Source: Bacteroidales bacterium (GTDB lineage: Bacteria; Bacteroidota; Bacteroidia; Bacteroidales; Muribaculaceae). From it: a stretch of DNA of 41,568 nt. The notes beneath the pieces are model-generated. The model saw only the letters and a list, made by a program, of their open reading frames with translations. It searched no databases and was not told the DNA's origin. Both the position numbers and the translations under genes were made by a program. This document shows positions 16,220 through 24,039 of the stretch, piece by piece (the first letter of the stretch is position 1; every line of letters begins with the position of its first letter). The stretch is taken from assembly GCA_900766975.1 (NCBI GenBank), contig CAAFXO010000034.1, positions 1-41,568 on the forward strand, given 5' to 3'.

Positions 16220-17572
16220 ATGAGAATATTGATCGTAGGAGATGGAGAAACGGGGATGCACCTAGCGGCGATGCTATCGGTCGAAGATCAGGATGTGATC
16301 TTGATGGGTAGCAACCCGGAGCGTTTGCAGGAATTGGATGCGAGCCATAACTTTCTGACAGCATTGGGCCAGCCGACGAGTGTTCGCGATCTGGAGGAAT
16401 GTGGCGCCGGGGAGGCTGACATCTTTGTGGCAGTGACTCCCGATGACAATGCCAACATCGTGGCATGCGAATTTGCCGCTCAGTTGGGCGCCAAGAAGTG
16501 TGTGGCGCGTGTCGACGACCCGGAATATTCGCAGCCCGAGATTCAGGCGATGCTTCGACGTCTCGGCATCGACATGACGATATGCCCCGAGCTCTCGGTG
16601 GCTGATACGATCGTCGGTTTCATCAAAGAGAATTGGGCATCCGAGATGATCATGCTTCATAAGGGAGAGCTGATGGTGGCAGGCATTCGTGTCGAACCGG
16701 GCAATCCCTTGGAGGGCAAGACACTGCGCGACATCAGTTCGAATCAAGATCCGAGATATTTCCACGTCTCGACCATCAAGCGTGGCGACCGTGTCATCAT
16801 CCCTCGAGGTGACGATATGATCAAGGCGGGCGATACGCTCTACACATCCGCACTCCCTGACGATATGGTGAGAGTCCGCAAGATGTTTTCTTGCGAATTT
16901 GTAAAGCCTGGCAGCATCATGATCACCGGAGCGGGAAGAGTGACGGAAAACTTGCTGGAGCTTCTGCGGGCAGATGGCTCGATATCGCCATCGATTACGG
17001 TGATCGACCCTGACAAGGAGCGATGCCGGGAGATGGCATGCAAATTCCCCGAGGCGGTGATAGTGACAGCCAAGTCGAGCGACATCGTGACGATGAAAGA
17101 GGAGGGTATTGCCAATTGTGACGTCTTCTTGGCGCTCACCGGAAGTTCGGAGGCGAACATCGTGGCATGTATGGTGGCACGCGAACATGGCGTGCGCAAG
17201 ACCCTGGCTCGCATCGAGCAGTTCGAATATATGGAAGAAGCAGAGAGCCTCTCTATCAATAAGATAGTCAATAAGAAGCAACTCAATGCCAGCATGGTGA
17301 TTAATCTTCTGCTCCAGTCGAACGGTGCATCGACACAATGTCTTGCTACCGACAAGGCGGAAGTGACCGGCATCACAGCCACAGCCGGATCTAAGATCGT
17401 GTCCAAGCCGATCTGCGAACTGTCGCTGCCACAAGGCATTACGATAGCCGGACTCGTAAGAGATGGCAAGGGTATGCTGGTAGAGGGTCGTACACATATC
17501 CAGCCGGGTGACCGTGTAATGGTGTTCTTCCTCACCGGCTCGCTTTCCAAGGTCAATAAGTTCTTTAGATAA
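16220..17572 (+). CDS. trkA: Trk potassium uptake regulatory subunit TrkA
   Basis: A peripheral cytoplasmic NAD(H)-binding subunit that gates the TrkH channel. I set the start at the ATG at 16220 (450 residues) because the nucleotide-binding domain begins at once there (MRILIVGDGETGMHLAAML); the 15 extra residues from an upstream ATG are not family-like. There are two tandem RCK units: an N-domain with GDGETG, a C-domain (HKGELMVAGIRVEPGNPLEGKTL), then a second GAGRVTENLLELL nucleotide-binding motif and a second C-domain ending near the stop (GITIAGLVRDGKGMLVEGRTHI). This is the full-length duplicated TrkA layout. trkH follows 48 bp downstream. Confidence 0.95.
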   Translation: MRILIVGDGETGMHLAAMLSVEDQDVILMGSNPERLQELDASHNFLTALGQPTSVRDLEECGAGEADIFVAVTPDDNANIVACEFAAQLGAKKCVARVDDPEYSQPEIQAMLRRLGIDMTICPELSVADTIVGFIKENWASEMIMLHKGELMVAGIRVEPGNPLEGKTLRDISSNQDPRYFHVSTIKRGDRVIIPRGDDMIKAGDTLYTSALPDDMVRVRKMFSCEFVKPGSIMITGAGRVTENLLELLRADGSISPSITVIDPDKERCREMACKFPEAVIVTAKSSDIVTMKEEGIANCDVFLALTGSSEANIVACMVAREHGVRKTLARIEQFEYMEEAESLSINKIVNKKQLNASMVINLLLQSNGASTQCLATDKAEVTGITATAGSKIVSKPICELSLPQGITIAGLVRDGKGMLVEGRTHIQPGDRVMVFFLTGSLSKVNKFFR

Positions 17573-17620
17573 TAAAACGGGATTACTCCGTTAATATAGA
17601 GAACAAGAAAGTATAAAGAA

Positions 17621-19090
17621 ATGACGATAAGGACATCCCTGCGCATAGGAGCCATGACCAACATTATGGGGCGACTCATGATGTTGAATGCATTTATATT
17701 GTTGCTGCCGATGGTGGTCAGTATCATCTATGGAGAGCATGATTGGCTGTCATTCATGCATGCCATAGTCGCATCGACGCTCTTGGGCGGGATCTTGATG
17801 GTGACTACGCGCCATAAGAGGGAGTCGATCCGGGCTCGCGAAGGCTTTATAATCACAGCATTTATCTGGATATTCTATGGCATGATCGGCATCATTCCAT
17901 TGATGACATGCGAGAATCCACTCAACTTCACCGATGCTGTATTCGAGATCATATCGGGCTTTACCACCACCGGCGCCAGTGTGATCAGAGATGTAGATAG
18001 CATGTCACACGGCATCCTCTTCTGGAGGGCGTTTACGCAGTGGATCGGAGGGTTGGGTATCATCTTATTGCTGCTTGCCGTGATGCCGGAACTGAACAAA
18101 GCGGCGGGCATTTCGATGTTTCACGCCGAAGCCACCGGTATCCTCCACAGCAAGCTCCATCCCCGCATCCAGCAGACGGCATGGTCGATATGGGGCGTGT
18201 ATATCACCATCACTATAGCCTCTATAATCCTCTTATGGGCAGGTCCGATGGATCTCTTCGACAGCGTGTGTCAGACCATGTCCGCCATAGCCACCGGAGG
18301 CTTTGTGACTCATAATGCCGGTATCCAATACTGGGATTCTCGATATGTCGAGATCGTTATCATCGTTGTGATGTATTTGGCGGGATTGAACTTTCTAATA
18401 CTCTTTAATGTCGGCAAAGGTAATTTCAAAGCCTTCTACAATAATACAGTGGTGAGGGTATATACCGGCATAATCATCGGGTTGTCGCTATTGGTATGGA
18501 TTTCAACACTAATCAATGGGATGGCTGCTGAGCAAGAATATCTACCTCTCCACCAATTATTCCATGTCATAGCGGCGATCACGAGCACCGGATTTGCAGC
18601 ACCCGGCGTGGAGCAATGGGGCCCATTTACGTTGATAGTCACAATCCTGTTGATGTGTATCGGAGCGTGTGCCGGATCGACCACCGGCGGTATGAAAGTG
18701 GACCGAGCCATAGTGCTCTGGCAGAATCTACGCAACGAAGTGAGTATCACCGCCTTCCCGCGACGCACCCATGTGGTCAAGCTCAACGGAAGCGCATTGA
18801 ACAATAGCTTGTTGACTCGAGTATCCGCCTTCGTGGCAGTCTATTTTATTATCATCATGATCTCCACCGGCATCATCTCGATGGCCGGGTATGGACTCTC
18901 CGATTCGCTCTTCGCTTCATTCTCAGCGATGGGATGCAATGGCTTGGGATATGGTGTTACGGGTGCTGAAGGCTCTTACGCAGTCTTCCCCGTCGGTGTG
19001 AAATGGACTCTGATCGGCATGATGCTGATGGGGCGTCTCGAGATATTCACCTTCCTCGTATTGTTCACCCCCGGCTTCTGGCGAAGATAA
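17621..19090 (+). CDS. trkH: Trk/Ktr potassium transporter membrane subunit
   Basis: A 489-residue inner-membrane K+ channel-like protein of the TrkH superfamily. Four pore loops are visible with filter-like glycines: ISGFTTTGASVI, MSAIATGGFVTHNAG, ITSTGFAAPGVEQWGP and FSAMGCNGLGYGVTGAEG. The GACAGSTTGGMKVDRAI segment between repeats three and four is the usual gate-region signature. Membrane segments occur in pairs around each pore loop as expected. It works with the TrkA product encoded just upstream, and the 48-bp spacing on one strand indicates an operon. Confidence 0.95.
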   Translation: MTIRTSLRIGAMTNIMGRLMMLNAFILLLPMVVSIIYGEHDWLSFMHAIVASTLLGGILMVTTRHKRESIRAREGFIITAFIWIFYGMIGIIPLMTCENPLNFTDAVFEIISGFTTTGASVIRDVDSMSHGILFWRAFTQWIGGLGIILLLLAVMPELNKAAGISMFHAEATGILHSKLHPRIQQTAWSIWGVYITITIASIILLWAGPMDLFDSVCQTMSAIATGGFVTHNAGIQYWDSRYVEIVIIVVMYLAGLNFLILFNVGKGNFKAFYNNTVVRVYTGIIIGLSLLVWISTLINGMAAEQEYLPLHQLFHVIAAITSTGFAAPGVEQWGPFTLIVTILLMCIGACAGSTTGGMKVDRAIVLWQNLRNEVSITAFPRRTHVVKLNGSALNNSLLTRVSAFVAVYFIIIMISTGIISMAGYGLSDSLFASFSAMGCNGLGYGVTGAEGSYAVFPVGVKWTLIGMMLMGRLEIFTFLVLFTPGFWRR

Positions 19091-19134
19091 CCTCGACAGT
19101 AGGATGGACTGTTTCATAACAAACTTATAATGAT

Positions 19135-19971
19135 ATGGGAATAGCGATATTGATGGCTACATATAATGGAGAGAAGTTTATCTCTGAGCAGATCGAGAGC
19201 CTGTTGGCACAGACATGTTCGGATTTCACTCTTTATGTCGGCGACGACGGATCGACCGACCGCACGATGGAGATCGTGGCGGAATATGCCGAGCGCCATC
19301 CCGGCAAGATAGTAATCCTCAAAGATAAGGAGCAACATCTCGGGGCTAAAGACTCTTTTATGAAGATGCTTGAGATGGTGGAAGAGGGTGACTATTATAT
19401 GTTTTGCGATCAAGACGATGTGTGGCTACCCGGTAAGATCGAGCATACTTTGGCGAAAATGCAAGAGACCGAGCGCAAACATCCCGGCAAGGGGGTGATG
19501 ATTCACACCGACTTGAGGATAGTCGATCGCGATCTCAACACGATCTACGACTCCTTCTGGGGCTGGCAGGGGATGAAGCCTGATCTCAGCAAGGATTTCC
19601 GCTTCACTCCGATTTGCAACGCCTTCACCGGATGCACCATGATGATCAATAGAGAGGGGCGTCGCCTCTCACTGCCCCTTGATCCTCATGCCAACATGCA
19701 CGACCAGTGGATCGGCCTCCGGATAGCGAAATATGGCGTAGTCGACAATCTCAAAGAGAGCACCATCCTATATCGGCAGCATGGCAACAACGTCTGCTCA
19801 TGCGAAGCAACACGTCGCAAACTCTTCCACAAGATCAAACTGAGCAAGATAATCAAATTCTACACCGGAGAAAATCGAGAGATGCTCCGAGACTTAGGCT
19901 ACGGCCCTCTACCCCGAGCCATCTATTACAAACTCCTCTACACCCTCAAAAAATTTAAGAACGCACTCTAA
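19135..19971 (+). CDS. Family 2 glycosyltransferase
   Basis: A 278-residue cytoplasmic GT-A-fold transferase. The nucleotide-sugar half has IAILMATYNGEKFISEQIESLLAQ, then VGDDGSTDRTMEIV, and the metal/nucleotide site CDQDDVWLPGKIE. The later part (FTGCTMMINREGRRL and an HDQWIGLRIAKYG acceptor-side motif) resembles rhamnosyl- and other O-antigen-type transferases, but donor and acceptor cannot be named. It follows trkH by 44 bp with no other polysaccharide genes nearby. Its last codons and stop are part of an exact 11-bp tandem duplication (19961-19982). Confidence 0.88.
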   Translation: MGIAILMATYNGEKFISEQIESLLAQTCSDFTLYVGDDGSTDRTMEIVAEYAERHPGKIVILKDKEQHLGAKDSFMKMLEMVEEGDYYMFCDQDDVWLPGKIEHTLAKMQETERKHPGKGVMIHTDLRIVDRDLNTIYDSFWGWQGMKPDLSKDFRFTPICNAFTGCTMMINREGRRLSLPLDPHANMHDQWIGLRIAKYGVVDNLKESTILYRQHGNNVCSCEATRRKLFHKIKLSKIIKFYTGENREMLRDLGYGPLPRAIYYKLLYTLKKFKNAL

Positions 19972-19982
19972 ACGCACTCTAA
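19961..19982 (+). repeat. Exact 11-bp tandem duplication containing a stop codon
   Basis: ACGCACTCTAA occurs twice back to back (19961-19971 and 19972-19982). The first copy carries the real stop codon of the glycosyltransferase gene. The second copy is shifted out of frame and is non-coding. Confidence 0.85.
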
Positions 19983-20028
19983 TTTATAGGAAAATGGCTT
20001 TTTGCTTTCGTAATGCGCGATTTTTTTG

Positions 20029-20036
20029 TATTTTTG
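20029..20036 (+). promoter_or_regulatory. -7 box (TATTTTTG) upstream of sufB
   Basis: TATTTTTG matches TAnnTTTG exactly. A TTTG at 20001-20004 could be the -33 element, but its 24-bp spacer is longer than usual. The predicted leader to the GTG start is about 65 nt. Confidence 0.6.
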
Positions 20037-20108
20037 CATATTTGGAGACTATTGTCATAATGTCTGGGATGAAATTCTCTCTGAACGGACGCAAAAATAC
20101 CGCAAAAA

Positions 20109-21575
20109 GTGAAAGAAAATCAGGAGAAAGCAGTGAGCTCGAACCGCGTGATCGAAGAGGCTGCAAATTCGGAATATAAATATGGTTTTACATCCGACAT
20201 CGAGACGGAGATTGTTCCCCCGGGGCTCAATGAGGATGTGATCCGTCAGATATCGTCGCTCAAGCAGGAGCCTGAGTGGCTCTTGGAGTATCGTCTAAAA
20301 GCCTACCGCTATTGGCAGACTCTGACTCCTCCGACATGGGGACACCTGCATATCCCGGAGATCGATTACCAGTCGATCAGCTATTATGCCGCCCCCAAGA
20401 AGAAGGAACTCAAGAAGAGTATGGATGAGGTAGACCCCGAACTGGTGAAGACCTTCAATAAGCTCGGTATCTCGCTCGAGGAGCAGAAGCATCTGGCGGG
20501 AGTCGCTGTCGATGCCGTGCTCGACTCGGTGAGTGTCAAAACCACTCACAAGGAGAAACTCGCCGAACTTGGCGTGATCTTCTGCTCGATGTCGGAGGCT
20601 GTCAGAGAGCATCCCGACTTGGTGAAGAAATATTTAGGTCAGGTGGTGGGCTATCGCGACAATTACTACGCCGCCCTCAATGCGGCAGTATTCTCCGACG
20701 GCTCGTTCGTCTATATCCCCAAGGGCGTTAGATGTCCGATGGAGTTGAGCACCTATTTCCGCATCAACGCCTCGGGCACCGGACAATTCGAACGCACACT
20801 GATCGTGGCTGACGACGATTCCTACGTAAGCTACTTGGAGGGATGCACAGCCCCGATGCGCGACGAAAACCAGCTCCATGCCGCTGTGGTGGAGATCATC
20901 GTCGAAGAGAGAGCAGAAGTGAAATACTCTACGGTGCAAAACTGGTATGCCGGCGACAGCCAAGGTCGTGGCGGCGTCTACAACTTGGTCACCAAGCGAG
21001 GCCTCTGCCGCGGCTATCGCTCTAAACTCTCTTGGACACAGGTCGAGACCGGTTCGGCGATTACCTGGAAATACCCCGGCTGCATCCTCAAGGGGGATGA
21101 GAGCATCGGCGAGTTCTACAACGTGGCGATGACCAACAACTATCAGCAAGCCGACACCGGCACGAAAATGATCCATATCGGTCGCGACACTCGCAGCACG
21201 ATCGTGAGCAAGGGCATCTCGGCGGGTCGCTCGCAAAATAGTTATCGCGGGCTGGTGAAGATAGCCCCCGGAGCTGTCAACAGTCGCAATTACACCCAGT
21301 GCGACTCCCTGCTGATGGACGATAAGTGTGGCGCCCACACATTCCCATATATCGAGGTGGGCAACGAGACTTCGACCGTAGAACATGAGGCCACCACCTC
21401 CAAGATTAATGAAGAGCAACTCTTCTATTGCCGCCAACGTGGCATCCCCACCGAAGAGGCTGTAGCCCTGATCGTGGGTGGTTACACTCGCGAAGTGATG
21501 AACAAACTCCCCATGGAATTTGCTGTCGAAGCGCAGAAACTCCTGCAGATCTCATTGGAAGGAAGTGTGGGATAA
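20109..21575 (+). CDS. sufB: Fe-S cluster assembly scaffold SufB
   Basis: A 488-residue SufB, the scaffold on which SufBCD builds iron-sulfur clusters. Conserved parts include EPEWLLEYRLKAYRYW near the N-terminus, VFSDGSFVYIPKGVRCPMELSTYFRINA, the SYLEGCTAPM segment and the C-terminal EHEATTSKINEEQLFYC followed by REVMNKLPMEFAVEA. The cysteine in DDSYVSYLEGC is the one generally implicated in sulfur transfer. The start is a GTG at 20109; the next in-frame Met lies well inside the conserved domain. sufC, sufD and sufS normally follow directly, but here phoH does, so this copy is separated from its partners. Confidence 0.96.
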   Translation: MKENQEKAVSSNRVIEEAANSEYKYGFTSDIETEIVPPGLNEDVIRQISSLKQEPEWLLEYRLKAYRYWQTLTPPTWGHLHIPEIDYQSISYYAAPKKKELKKSMDEVDPELVKTFNKLGISLEEQKHLAGVAVDAVLDSVSVKTTHKEKLAELGVIFCSMSEAVREHPDLVKKYLGQVVGYRDNYYAALNAAVFSDGSFVYIPKGVRCPMELSTYFRINASGTGQFERTLIVADDDSYVSYLEGCTAPMRDENQLHAAVVEIIVEERAEVKYSTVQNWYAGDSQGRGGVYNLVTKRGLCRGYRSKLSWTQVETGSAITWKYPGCILKGDESIGEFYNVAMTNNYQQADTGTKMIHIGRDTRSTIVSKGISAGRSQNSYRGLVKIAPGAVNSRNYTQCDSLLMDDKCGAHTFPYIEVGNETSTVEHEATTSKINEEQLFYCRQRGIPTEEAVALIVGGYTREVMNKLPMEFAVEAQKLLQISLEGSVG

Positions 21576-21654
21576 TCAGGCAATAAGAGCCTTGCCGGGT
21601 TAGGATAAAAGGATAGGATAAGAATAGGGATAGATAAGAATAGAGAAGAAAAGA

Positions 21655-22626
21655 ATGATCGAGAGAATTATCATAATCGACGGCATCGACCCGCAGACGT
21701 TTTATGGCACCAACAATGCCAATATCTCGCTGATACGCAACCTGTTTCCCAAGTTGAGAGTGGCGGCACGCGGCAATGTCATCAAGGTGATAGGCGAAGA
21801 GAGCGAGACATCGGAATTTGAGAAGAAGGTCAAAGCGATCGAAGCCTACGCTGCGAAATATAATAAGCTTGACGAGGATGCCATCATCGACATAGTAAGA
21901 GGCGATGCTCCGGCGCGCAAGGATAGCGATGGAGTGATCATCTATGGGCAGAATGGCCGTCCGATTTCGGCACGCAATGCCAACCAGGGGAGGATGGTGA
22001 AGAGCTTCAATGAGAATGATCTGACTTTCGCCCTCGGCCCTGCCGGCACCGGCAAGACCTATATCGCTATAGCTTTGGCGGTCAGAGCACTGAAGAATAA
22101 GGAAATCCGCAAACTCATCCTCTCACGTCCTGCTGTGGAGGCGGGGGAGAAACTCGGTTTCTTGCCGGGCGATATGAAGGAGAAGATCGACCCATATCTC
22201 CAGCCGCTGTATGATGCCCTCGAGGATATGGTGCCGGCGCTGAAGCTCAAAGAGTATATGGATGCCGGCACGATCCAGATAGCCCCCTTGGCATTCATGC
22301 GAGGCCGTACGCTCAACGATGCGGTAATCATCCTGGATGAGGCGCAGAACACTACGGTGCAGCAGATGAAGATGTTTCTCACACGCCTCGGCATGAACTC
22401 GAAGATGGTGGTGACAGGCGACGTGACGCAGATCGACCTTCCGCGAGCCACTCGCAGCGGATTGCTCAACGCCCTCCGCATCTTGAAGGGAGTGAAGGGC
22501 ATCGGTGTCATAGAGTATGAGAAGAAGGATATCGTGCGTCACCCCTTGGTGCAACGCATCGTAGATGCCTACGAGAGTCATCACGATGATGAGCCGGAGG
22601 AGGTCGACCCCGACAGGGAGGAGTAA
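21655..22626 (+). CDS. phoH: PhoH family P-loop ATPase
   Basis: A 323-residue cytoplasmic PhoH-like (PhoL/YbeZ type) protein. Residues of about 1-100 form the small N-terminal domain (IIIIDGIDPQTFYG, then GNVIKVIGEESE). The ATPase domain has Walker A GPAGTGKT at 128-135, the LILSRPAVEAGEKLGFLPGD segment, Walker B VIILDEAQNTTVQQMKMFL and a VTGDVTQIDLP switch region. The family is linked to RNA metabolism and ribosome maturation, often beside ybeY; ybeY is not adjacent here. The last codons pair with bases just after the stop (GGGAGG 22616-22621 with CCTCCC 22629-22634), a weak 3' hairpin. Confidence 0.94.
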   Translation: MIERIIIIDGIDPQTFYGTNNANISLIRNLFPKLRVAARGNVIKVIGEESETSEFEKKVKAIEAYAAKYNKLDEDAIIDIVRGDAPARKDSDGVIIYGQNGRPISARNANQGRMVKSFNENDLTFALGPAGTGKTYIAIALAVRALKNKEIRKLILSRPAVEAGEKLGFLPGDMKEKIDPYLQPLYDALEDMVPALKLKEYMDAGTIQIAPLAFMRGRTLNDAVIILDEAQNTTVQQMKMFLTRLGMNSKMVVTGDVTQIDLPRATRSGLLNALRILKGVKGIGVIEYEKKDIVRHPLVQRIVDAYESHHDDEPEEVDPDREE

Positions 22627-22732
22627 CCCCTCCCCATACTCGAAGATAAGATCGGTCATATATTAGATAGTTAGCAACGTTAGTAAATAAGATAGATAAA
22701 ACCAAAAGTATAAAATAGAGGAGTAAAGCGAT

Positions 22733-23518
22733 ATGGTCAAACCTGGCGACACAGTGAGATATCTAAACGACGTGGGTGGAGGAAAAGTGATCCGAGTCGA
22801 AGGGCAGATAGCCTACGTCGACGATGATGGATTCGAGACCCCGATCCATGTACGCGAATTGGTGGTGGTGCTTCCGGCGGGACACAAGCCGGATGGGCCG
22901 GGCAATAAGGTGTTCGACCAGAAGGCCTTCGATGTGGGGCGCACTTCGGAGCGCAGCGAGCCGAAGGAGGAGCCGGCAGACGAGCCTCTGACCGTAGCAG
23001 ACCTCAAGGCTATGCAAGAGGAAGAGGAGTTCCCGATCGAAGAAACCGAATATGGCGACGATATGACCATCCTCTTGGCGTTCGAGCCAGCCAATATCAA
23101 GCGACTCCCCGACACTACCCTCACCGCACTCTTGGTCAATGACTCCAACTATTTTATGATCTATCAGTTGCTGCGTCGCGAGGGAGATGGCTGGATAGTG
23201 ACCGCAAGTGGCGAGGCTGCTCCCAATGAGATCGTAGAGCTCGGTGGCTATACACTTCAATCGATCGATCTGCTCGAGCGTGTCGTGCTGCAAGCCATGG
23301 TCTATAAGAAGGATAAGTCGTTCGAGGTGAAGACCCCGCTGAGTGTTTCGCGCAAGATCGACATAAGTCGCTTTGCCAAGGTCCATAATTATCAGTGTGG
23401 CATCTATTTCGACACTCCGGTGCTTGAAGTGCCCATCCTGGCGGAGGTGTCACGCCGCAAAAAGGAGATAGCCAAACCGAACAATAAGAATAACAATAAG
23501 AACAATAAGAAAAAATAA
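22733..23518 (+). CDS. DUF2027 domain-containing protein lacking the C-terminal Smr domain
   Basis: A 261-residue cytoplasmic protein. The N-terminal KPGDTVRYLNDVGGGKVIRVEGQIAYVDDDGFETP matches the start of the Bacteroidales DUF2027 proteins, and VNDSNYFMIYQLLRREGDGW with the later VSVSRKID-like strand fits the middle domain. In the homologues I remember, a C-terminal Smr endonuclease-like domain follows (about 340-370 residues in total). Here the protein ends after RRKKEIAKPNN with an Asn/Lys-only tail, and no Smr sequence follows in any frame before the next ATG at 23541. The DNA end is a repetitive AATAAGAA stretch, which suggests loss by slippage or deletion. It lies 22 bp before the DUF695 gene. 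Confidence 0.72.
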   Translation: MVKPGDTVRYLNDVGGGKVIRVEGQIAYVDDDGFETPIHVRELVVVLPAGHKPDGPGNKVFDQKAFDVGRTSERSEPKEEPADEPLTVADLKAMQEEEEFPIEETEYGDDMTILLAFEPANIKRLPDTTLTALLVNDSNYFMIYQLLRREGDGWIVTASGEAAPNEIVELGGYTLQSIDLLERVVLQAMVYKKDKSFEVKTPLSVSRKIDISRFAKVHNYQCGIYFDTPVLEVPILAEVSRRKKEIAKPNNKNNNKNNKKK

Positions 23519-23540
23519 CCCCAAAACGAGGAAGAATAAT

Positions 23541-23987
23541 ATGGCAGAACGATGGTGGAGCGCTCCGATGCAGGGAGAACATGGCAAGACGGTGATGGTG
23601 AGCGGTCGCGATGAGATGGACCGTATTATCGCCAAGGGACGCCATGTCTTCTTGGTGAAGGTGAGCTGGAGATATAATGCCAATTCCGAAGGGTATCCCG
23701 ACGAAATCGACGCCGAACTGATGGGTCGTGTCAATGATGCCTTGGAAGAGACATTTCACAAGGATAATGCGGCATATATGGTGGCGATCTTCACCGGCGA
23801 GGGATGTCGCGATTGGCTCTTCTATACCACGAGTCTCCCCATATTCGGCAAGATCTTCAACCGAGCCTTGGAGCCTATCGAAGAGACTATTCCCTTCGAG
23901 ATCGAGGCACAGTCCGACCCCGAATGGGAAGAGTATCAGGAGATGAAACGCCTCACTTATATCCCACCCGATGAGGATGAAGAATAA
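23541..23987 (+). CDS. DUF695-like domain-containing protein
   Basis: A 148-residue, acidic, probably cytoplasmic protein with no signal sequence or membrane segment. It resembles DUF695: an early VKVSWRYNANSEGYPDE strand-turn, a LMGRVNDALEETF helix, AAYMVAIFTGEGCRDWLFYT, and an acidic C-terminal tail (YIPPDEDEE). The function of the family is unknown. It is probably co-transcribed with the DUF2027 gene 22 bp upstream. The assignment rests on recall of the domain pattern, mainly the FTGEGCRDWLFYT part. Confidence 0.62.
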   Translation: MAERWWSAPMQGEHGKTVMVSGRDEMDRIIAKGRHVFLVKVSWRYNANSEGYPDEIDAELMGRVNDALEETFHKDNAAYMVAIFTGEGCRDWLFYTTSLPIFGKIFNRALEPIEETIPFEIEAQSDPEWEEYQEMKRLTYIPPDEDEE

Positions 23988-24039
23988 AAGATATTTGTGA
24001 TTAATTATAGAATAGAATAATAACAAAACAGTTAACCTT

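Noticed and set aside
16274..17497. Long minus-strand open frame opposite trkA (407 codons)
   Set aside because: It mirrors the codon pattern of trkA, has no recognisable domain and lies entirely under a clear gene. The same applies to long antisense frames at 25552-26823, 37042-38103, 3873-4718 and 8200-9036.
15037..19971. Polysaccharide biosynthesis locus from the DegT and GT2 genes
   Set aside because: They are separated by trkA and trkH and no flippase, polymerase or sugar-nucleotide enzymes are present.
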